9,114 nt of DNA from the NCBI GenBank assembly GCA_004555155.1, contig SFJH01000050.1, positions 1 to 9,114 on the forward strand, given 5' to 3'. The notes under the pieces were generated by a model. That model made no database searches, had not been told where the DNA came from, and was given only the letters and a program-made list of their open reading frames with translations. Below, piece by piece: positions 5,259 through 9,114 of this stretch. Position 1 is the first letter of the stretch. Each line of letters opens with the position of its first letter. The stretch comes from Clostridiales bacterium. Its GTDB lineage: Bacteria; Bacillota; Clostridia; Christensenellales; Aristaeellaceae. The position numbers and the translations under genes were made by a program.

Positions 5259-6704
5259 TCAATAGCTGCGCCAGGCGCCGGGGGCGGCCAGCATCAGGAT
5301 GGGGAAGATCTCCAGTCGGCCGATGAGCATGCACAGCGAGAGCACGATCTTGCTCGCGCCGGAGAACGCGGCGAAGTTGCCGGTGGGCCCCACCATGTCC
5401 AGGCCGGGGCCGATGTTGGAGAGCGTGGCCACCACGGCGGTGAAGTTGGTCTCGAAGCTGAAGCCGTCGACGGAGATGATCAGCGTGGCCAGCAGCAGGA
5501 TGAATACGTAGGCGAAGAAGAAGCCCAGCACGCCGCTGAGGGTGCCCTCGCTGATCGCGCGGCCGTCCAGCTTGACGGTGTTGACCGACTTGGGATGGAC
5601 GGTGCGGCGGATTTCCCGCACCATGCTCTTCACCAGCAGCTGCACGCGGATGATCTTGATGCCGCCGCCGGTGGAGCCCGCGCACGCGCCCGCGAACATC
5701 AGGCACACCAGCAGCGTGCGGCTGAACTGGGGCCAGAGGTTGAAGTCCGCGGTGGCATAGCCGGTGGTGGTCATGATGGAGGAGACCTGGAAGAAGCTGT
5801 AGCGCAGCGCGGTGAAGAAGCGCCCGCCGTACTGGGGCAGGATGTTCAGCGCGATCGCCACGCTGGCGCCCAGCAGCACGATGATATAGACCCGCAGCTC
5901 GCTGTTGCCGGCGCAGGCCTTCCAGTTGCGGCGCAGCATGTAATAGTACATGGAGAAGTTCACGCCGAACAGCGCCATGAACACGCCGATGATGACGTCC
6001 ACCGTCGCCGAGTTGAACGCGCCGACGCTGGCGTTGTAGTTGGAAAAGCCGCCGGTGCCCGCCGCGCCGAACACGTGGATCAGCGCATCATAGAGGTTCA
6101 TGCCGGTGCACAGCAGGCAGATCAGCATCAGCACCGACAGCCACACGTACAGCTGATAGAGAATCTTGGCGTTTTTGCCCACCCGGGGCACCAGCTTGTC
6201 CACCGAGGGGCCGGGGGATTCCGCGCGCATCAGGTGAATCGACCGCGCGCCCATCTTGGGAATCAGCGCCAGCGAGAGCACCAGCACGCCCATGCCGCCC
6301 ACCCAGTGGGTGAAGCTGCGCCAGAACAGCAGGCCCTTCGGCAGGGCCTCCACGTCGGTGAGGATGGTCGCGCCGGTGGTGGTGAAGCCGGAGACGGTTT
6401 CGAAAAAGGCGTCGATCAGCGAGGGAATGCTGCCGTGGAAGGTGAACGGCAGCGCGCCGAAGAAGGAAACCAGCATCCATCCCAGCGAAACCACGGCAAA
6501 GCCCTCGCGGGCTCGGAGATTGTCGTTCTTGGGCTTGAGCAGCGAGAGCCCTCCGCCCACGGCGGCGGTGATCGCCATGGCGATCAGCAGCGCAACGGCG
6601 TCGCCGCCGCCCATGATCAGCGAGACCGCCAGCGGTATGATCATCAGCACCGCTTCGATCAGCAGCACGTTGCCGATGAGCTTGAAAGTCAGTCTTTTGT
6701 TCAT
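5259..6704 (-). CDS. trkH: TrkH family K+ uptake channel (membrane pore subunit)
   Basis: 481 aa, matching the usual ~480 aa of TrkH. It forms the K+-conducting pore of the Trk system and is gated by cytosolic TrkA. All four membrane-pore-membrane repeats show their filter segments: SGFTTTGAT (105-113), GAAGTGGFS (213-221), IMTTTGYAT (310-318) and SNIGPGL (429-435). Conserved HWVGGMG (133-139), CAGSTGGGIK (341-350, gating-loop region) and IGRLEIFPILML (461-472) also fit. ATG 6704 overlaps the trkA stop as ATGA and has GGAG 8 nt upstream, so translation is coupled. The open frame continues upstream inside trkA but only as out-of-frame shadow. No truncation or missing filter glycine is seen. 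Confidence 0.97.
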   Translation of the reverse strand: MNKRLTFKLIGNVLLIEAVLMIIPLAVSLIMGGGDAVALLIAMAITAAVGGGLSLLKPKNDNLRAREGFAVVSLGWMLVSFFGALPFTFHGSIPSLIDAFFETVSGFTTTGATILTDVEALPKGLLFWRSFTHWVGGMGVLVLSLALIPKMGARSIHLMRAESPGPSVDKLVPRVGKNAKILYQLYVWLSVLMLICLLCTGMNLYDALIHVFGAAGTGGFSNYNASVGAFNSATVDVIIGVFMALFGVNFSMYYYMLRRNWKACAGNSELRVYIIVLLGASVAIALNILPQYGGRFFTALRYSFFQVSSIMTTTGYATADFNLWPQFSRTLLVCLMFAGACAGSTGGGIKIIRVQLLVKSMVREIRRTVHPKSVNTVKLDGRAISEGTLSGVLGFFFAYVFILLLATLIISVDGFSFETNFTAVVATLSNIGPGLDMVGPTGNFAAFSGASKIVLSLCMLIGRLEIFPILMLAAPGAWRSY

Positions 6705-8071
6705 CTCTTGATCTCCGCCAGATCGAAGGCGTCCTCCAGATTGACGACGGTGCCGGCCTTGGCGGTGAGGATGACGGTGTCGCCCGCCTCGATGTGGTCG
6801 CCGCCGAAGGGGATGATGTTCTTCCGGTCGCGCACCAGCACGGACACCAGAATGCCGCGCTTGATGTTCAGGCGGTTCAGGGGGATGTTCAGATAGGGCG
6901 CGCCCTCCAGCGCGGTGAACTCGTAGGCCTCGACCTTGCCGCCCAGCATGCCGTAGACCTTCTCCACCACGGAGTTGCGGGAGTCGTTCAGCGCGCGCAC
7001 GGAGCGCAGGATGACGTTGGCGGTGGTCAGCTTCGGGCTGACCACGCTCTCGATGCCCAGATCCTCCATGACCTCCAGCGTGTTGAGCCGGTTGACCTTG
7101 ACGATCACCTTTTTCGCGCCGCGGCGCGCGCCGTACATGCCGGTGATGATGTTCTCCTCGTCGCGGTCGGTCAGGCAGATCAGCGCGCCGCAGTCGCCCA
7201 CGCTCTCGGAGTCCAGCACCTCCTGATCGGTGCCGTCGGCGCAGATGATCATCACGTTGTCCAGCTGATCCGCCAGGCGCGCGCACTTGGCCTCGTTGAT
7301 CTCGATCATGCGCAGATGCACGCCCATGCCGGCGATGATCTTGGCCAGATAATAGGAAATGTGGCCGCCGCCGATGAGCAGCGCGGACTTCATGCGCTGG
7401 GTGTCCTTGCCCAGCTGCTTGAAGAACTTGGTGATGCTCTCGCGGTCGCCGGTGGCGTAGACGCGGTCGCCGGCGGCGATTTCGAAGCTGCCGCCGGGGA
7501 TGATGGCCTCGCCGTTGCGCTGGGCGGCGGTGAACTGGATGCGGGGATATTTGCCGTGCAGCTTCGAAAGCGGCACGCCGATGATGGGATCGGTGGGCTC
7601 CACGCGGAACTCGACCATCTCCACGCGGCCGTGGGCGAAGGATTCGATGTTGATGGCGAAGGGGAAGCGCAGCAGGCGGGAGATCTCCTGGGCCGTGGCG
7701 CGCTCGGGGTTGATCACCTGGTCGATGTCCAGCTTGTTCTGAAGCATCGTGAGGGATTCGGTGTATTCGGGGTCGCGGATGCGGGCGATGGAATACTTTG
7801 CGCCCAGCTGCTTGGCCGCCAGGCAGCAGACCATGTTCAGCTCGTCGTTGCCGGTGACGGCGATGATCGCGTCCGCGTTTTCGATGCCCGATTCCAGCAG
7901 CGTGCGCACGTTTGCGCCGTTGCCGCGGATGCACATCACGTCCAGCGTTTCGCTGGCGCGGGTGAGCGCCTCGGCGCTTTTGTCGATGATGGTGATGTCG
8001 TGTCCGTCCTTGGACAGAAACTGCGCGAGCGTATAGCCAACCTTGCCGTCGCCCACGATGATAATGTTCAC
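6701..8071 (-). CDS. trkA: TrkA, NAD(H)-binding regulatory subunit of the Trk K+ uptake system
   Basis: 456 aa, the normal two-RCK length (E. coli about 458). It is a peripheral cytosolic protein that binds nucleotides and gates TrkH. Domains: RCK_N1 (1-125) with GDGKVG (7-12) and the acidic end of strand 2 at D30; RCK_C1 (about 140-218); RCK_N2 (227-355) with GGGHIS (234-239) and E257; RCK_C2 (about 370-452). In the second Rossmann fold the third Gly of GxGxxG is Ser, so nucleotide affinity may differ between halves. The start is GTG 8071 with a GGGGG-rich SD 7 nt upstream and no nearby ATG. It is directly coupled to trkH. RCK_C domains in Firmicutes K+ systems often bind c-di-AMP; that cannot be judged from this sequence. 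Confidence 0.97.
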   Translation of the reverse strand: MNIIIVGDGKVGYTLAQFLSKDGHDITIIDKSAEALTRASETLDVMCIRGNGANVRTLLESGIENADAIIAVTGNDELNMVCCLAAKQLGAKYSIARIRDPEYTESLTMLQNKLDIDQVINPERATAQEISRLLRFPFAINIESFAHGRVEMVEFRVEPTDPIIGVPLSKLHGKYPRIQFTAAQRNGEAIIPGGSFEIAAGDRVYATGDRESITKFFKQLGKDTQRMKSALLIGGGHISYYLAKIIAGMGVHLRMIEINEAKCARLADQLDNVMIICADGTDQEVLDSESVGDCGALICLTDRDEENIITGMYGARRGAKKVIVKVNRLNTLEVMEDLGIESVVSPKLTTANVILRSVRALNDSRNSVVEKVYGMLGGKVEAYEFTALEGAPYLNIPLNRLNIKRGILVSVLVRDRKNIIPFGGDHIEAGDTVILTAKAGTVVNLEDAFDLAEIKR

Positions 8072-8121
8072 TCGATTGCCCCCTTATAATATAGAAACAA
8101 AGCCAGCGCGCCGCTAGGTCA
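8072..8121 (-). promoter_or_regulatory. Intercistronic gap before trkA: weak hairpin and possible second promoter
   Basis: The gap between the TIM-barrel stop and the trkA GTG is 42 bp. A small stem CCAGCG (8103-8108) pairs with CGCT-A-GG (8112-8118, one bulge) and is followed on the minus strand by CUUUGUUUCU, at best a weak attenuator. An A/T-rich TATATTATAAG follows and could be a -10 element, but no -35 is seen. Readthrough from the upstream promoter remains the simplest view. Confidence 0.25.
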
Positions 8122-8896
8122 GCGATTCGCTCCAGGCGTCTCGGAGACACTGGAGCGCGGCGGCGGCCTCCTCCGGCGTGTACTCGCCGCTGGCCACTGC
8201 GCTGACGCGGCCCTGATAGCCCCGGCGGTTCAGCGTGCGGAACAGCGCGGCGTAGTCCTCGCCGTCGCCCTTTTTCGGCAGTCTTCTCGTCAGCGGGCTG
8301 CCGGTGTGCACGTGCATCAGCGCGCTTCCGCAGCGCGTCAGCGCCTCCAGCGGCTCGGCAGCGTAGGCCATCTGCACGGTGTCCGCCAGCACGCCCACGC
8401 GGTTCAGCTGCAGAAGCGCGGCCATCAGCGCCGCCTCGGAGACCGTGTTGATCAGATTGCACTCCGCGTGGCGGAAATTCTGAATCGCCACGTTCAGCCC
8501 CAGCGCGGCGGCATGGCCCTGCACGATGCGCAGGAAATTGCCCGTCTGCCGGCGCGCCATGTCGAAATCGAACACCGGCGGCACGTTGCGCGATTCCGGC
8601 GCGTCGAAGGCGATGATCCGCGCGCCCAGCCGGACGGCGCGGGCAAAGGCCCGTTCCAGATATTCGTGCTGCAGCCGCGCGCGGACGTCGCCGCCGTTGA
8701 CGCGGATGGACGCGGGCAGGATGTCGTACATCGCGTCCACGCGCGCGCCGGCCGCCGCGAGGTACGCCGTCAGCTCCATGAATTCGCCGTCCGTCAGCGC
8801 CGCGACCCGGGTCAGCGGCAGCTCCAGATAATCGTATCCAAGCTCAATGGCGTCGGGCACGAATTCAAACGGCGTTCGAAGGCCGATGGGAATCAT
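8114..8896 (-). CDS. Xylose-isomerase-like TIM-barrel protein (sugar phosphate isomerase/epimerase superfamily)
   Basis: 260 aa, typical of the AP-endonuclease-2/IolE-like TIM-barrel superfamily whose members isomerise or epimerise sugars with a divalent metal. Supporting segments: 'IGLRTPFEFVPDAIELGYDYLEL' pattern at 4-26, 'NLINTVSEAALMA' (147-159, cf. E.N.I.NT..EAL), 'GVLADTVQMA' (168-177), 'LMHVHTG' (193-199) and 'RRGYQGRVS' (224-232). Of the usual metal ligands Asp (D172) and His (H197 region) are kept. The first Glu is apparently Gln (Q139 in VAIQN) and the last Glu of VSVE is replaced (VSAV, 231-234). It may therefore be altered or inactive as an isomerase; substrate unknown. ATG 8896 has GAGGTG 7 nt upstream. 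First gene of a probable operon with trkA-trkH. Confidence 0.8.
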   Translation of the reverse strand: MIPIGLRTPFEFVPDAIELGYDYLELPLTRVAALTDGEFMELTAYLAAAGARVDAMYDILPASIRVNGGDVRARLQHEYLERAFARAVRLGARIIAFDAPESRNVPPVFDFDMARRQTGNFLRIVQGHAAALGLNVAIQNFRHAECNLINTVSEAALMAALLQLNRVGVLADTVQMAYAAEPLEALTRCGSALMHVHTGSPLTRRLPKKGDGEDYAALFRTLNRRGYQGRVSAVASGEYTPEEAAAALQCLRDAWSESLT

Positions 8897-8939
8897 CGGG
8901 CGTCACCTCGCTTTGTACAGGTCAACTCAGATCACAGTC

Positions 8940-8968
8940 ATTATACGCCAAAGCGCATCGCCCGTCAA
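8940..8968 (-). promoter_or_regulatory. Strong sigma-A-type promoter for the TIM-barrel/trkA/trkH operon
   Basis: The minus strand has TTGACG (8963-8968), a 17-nt spacer and a perfect TATAAT (8940-8945). The expected start near 8933 leaves a leader of about 37 nt ending in the GAGGTG ribosome site. A short inverted repeat CATGC-GG-GCATG (8982-8993) lies just upstream of the -35 and might be an operator, but it is too short to claim. Confidence 0.85.
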
Positions 8969-9059
8969 ATTAAGAAAACCACATGCGGGCATGATTTTTG
9001 CGCCCGACGGAAATCGACGCAAGATTAGGTTAAAATCGGCGGTTTGGGGAAGCGCGGTC

Positions 9060-9088
9060 TTGATTTTGCCGCCGCATACTGGTATAAT
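9060..9088 (+). promoter_or_regulatory. Divergent plus-strand promoter for a gene beyond the right edge
   Basis: TTGATT (9060-9065) and TATAAT (9083-9088) are 17 nt apart, and the -10 is preceded by TG-G (extended -10). It faces right, away from the operon at 8940-8968. The two promoters are about 90 bp apart, so a shared regulator is possible. Confidence 0.8.
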
Positions 9089-9102
9089 TACTCCAAACCA
9101 TT

Positions 9103-9114
9103 AGGAAAAGGAGT
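9103..9114 (+). promoter_or_regulatory. Ribosome binding site of the truncated divergent gene
   Basis: AGGAAAAGGAGT ends the window and contains AAGGAG (9108-9113), a near-ideal Shine-Dalgarno placed about 20 nt after the -10 of the preceding promoter. A start codon is expected within roughly 6-10 nt past the edge. None of the coding sequence is visible. Confidence 0.6.

Noticed and set aside
5223..6896. 557-codon plus-strand frame and similar ones at 3666-4652 and 6794-8089
   Set aside because: Antisense to trkH, the peptidoglycan-binding gene and trkA, with His/Gln/Ala-rich translations typical of reverse frames of high-GC genes.
6705..8462. N-terminal ~586-codon extension of the trkH frame
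   Set aside because: This part is an out-of-frame shadow of trkA and the TIM-barrel gene; the TrkH homology starts at ATG 6704 with its own ribosome site.
8982..8993. CATGC-GG-GCATG followed by T-rich DNA, as a terminator on the plus strand
   Set aside because: The stem is only 5 bp and no plus-strand gene precedes it; it is at most a weak operator candidate.

Overview
The window looks like chromosomal DNA of a high-GC member of the Firmicutes/Clostridia. The evidence is a set of strong Shine-Dalgarno sites (GGAGG type), near-consensus sigma-A-like promoters, a two-cluster clostridial-type ferredoxin, a secreted SH3-repeat protein with Thr-Pro-Glu-Pro linkers, and a secreted peptidoglycan-binding protein. 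Genus cannot be fixed from this sequence. Every complete gene lies on the minus strand, so the map reads right to left. Long ORFs on the plus strand are high-GC antisense shadows.

Right to left: (i) 9060-9114 holds a strong plus-strand promoter and a ribosome binding site for a divergent gene that starts beyond the right edge. (ii) A strong minus promoter at 8940-8968 drives a xylose-isomerase-like TIM-barrel protein (8114-8896). It is followed after 42 bp by trkA (6701-8071) and trkH (5259-6704), which overlap by 4 bp. TrkA and TrkH should form a complete K+ uptake system: cytosolic nucleotide-binding gating subunit plus membrane pore. (iii) 5049-5258 has no gene I can support. (iv) A 56-aa 2[4Fe-4S] ferredoxin (4819-4989) has its own consensus promoter and a rho-independent terminator, so it is a self-contained transcription unit. 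(v) A secreted or lipid-anchored protein with four peptidoglycan-binding repeats and a catalytically dead NlpC/P60-like C-terminus (3267-4667) overlaps a TrmN6/YabB-type methyltransferase gene (2518-3291). A 12-bp perfect inverted repeat follows this pair. (vi) A cation diffusion facilitator exporter (1065-2243) has an extended -10 promoter and a metal site of the Asn-Asp/Asp-Asp type linked to Mn2+ export. (vii) The left edge cuts a secreted SH3-repeat protein (1-874), with a GC-rich hairpin leader and an Arg-rich 13-codon upstream ORF that ends on its start codon (ATGA).

I see no mobile element, CRISPR array, tRNA or rRNA, and no obvious undescribed defence-type system. The themes are cell-envelope proteins and cation homeostasis. 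The most interesting points are two enzyme-like proteins that have lost expected catalytic residues (the NlpC/P60-like domain and the TIM barrel), the leader architecture of the SH3 gene, and its 249-bp intragenic tandem repeat. Several ORF starts needed correction: CDF to ATG 2243, the peptidoglycan-binding gene to ATG 4667, ferredoxin to ATG 4989 and trkH to ATG 6704.
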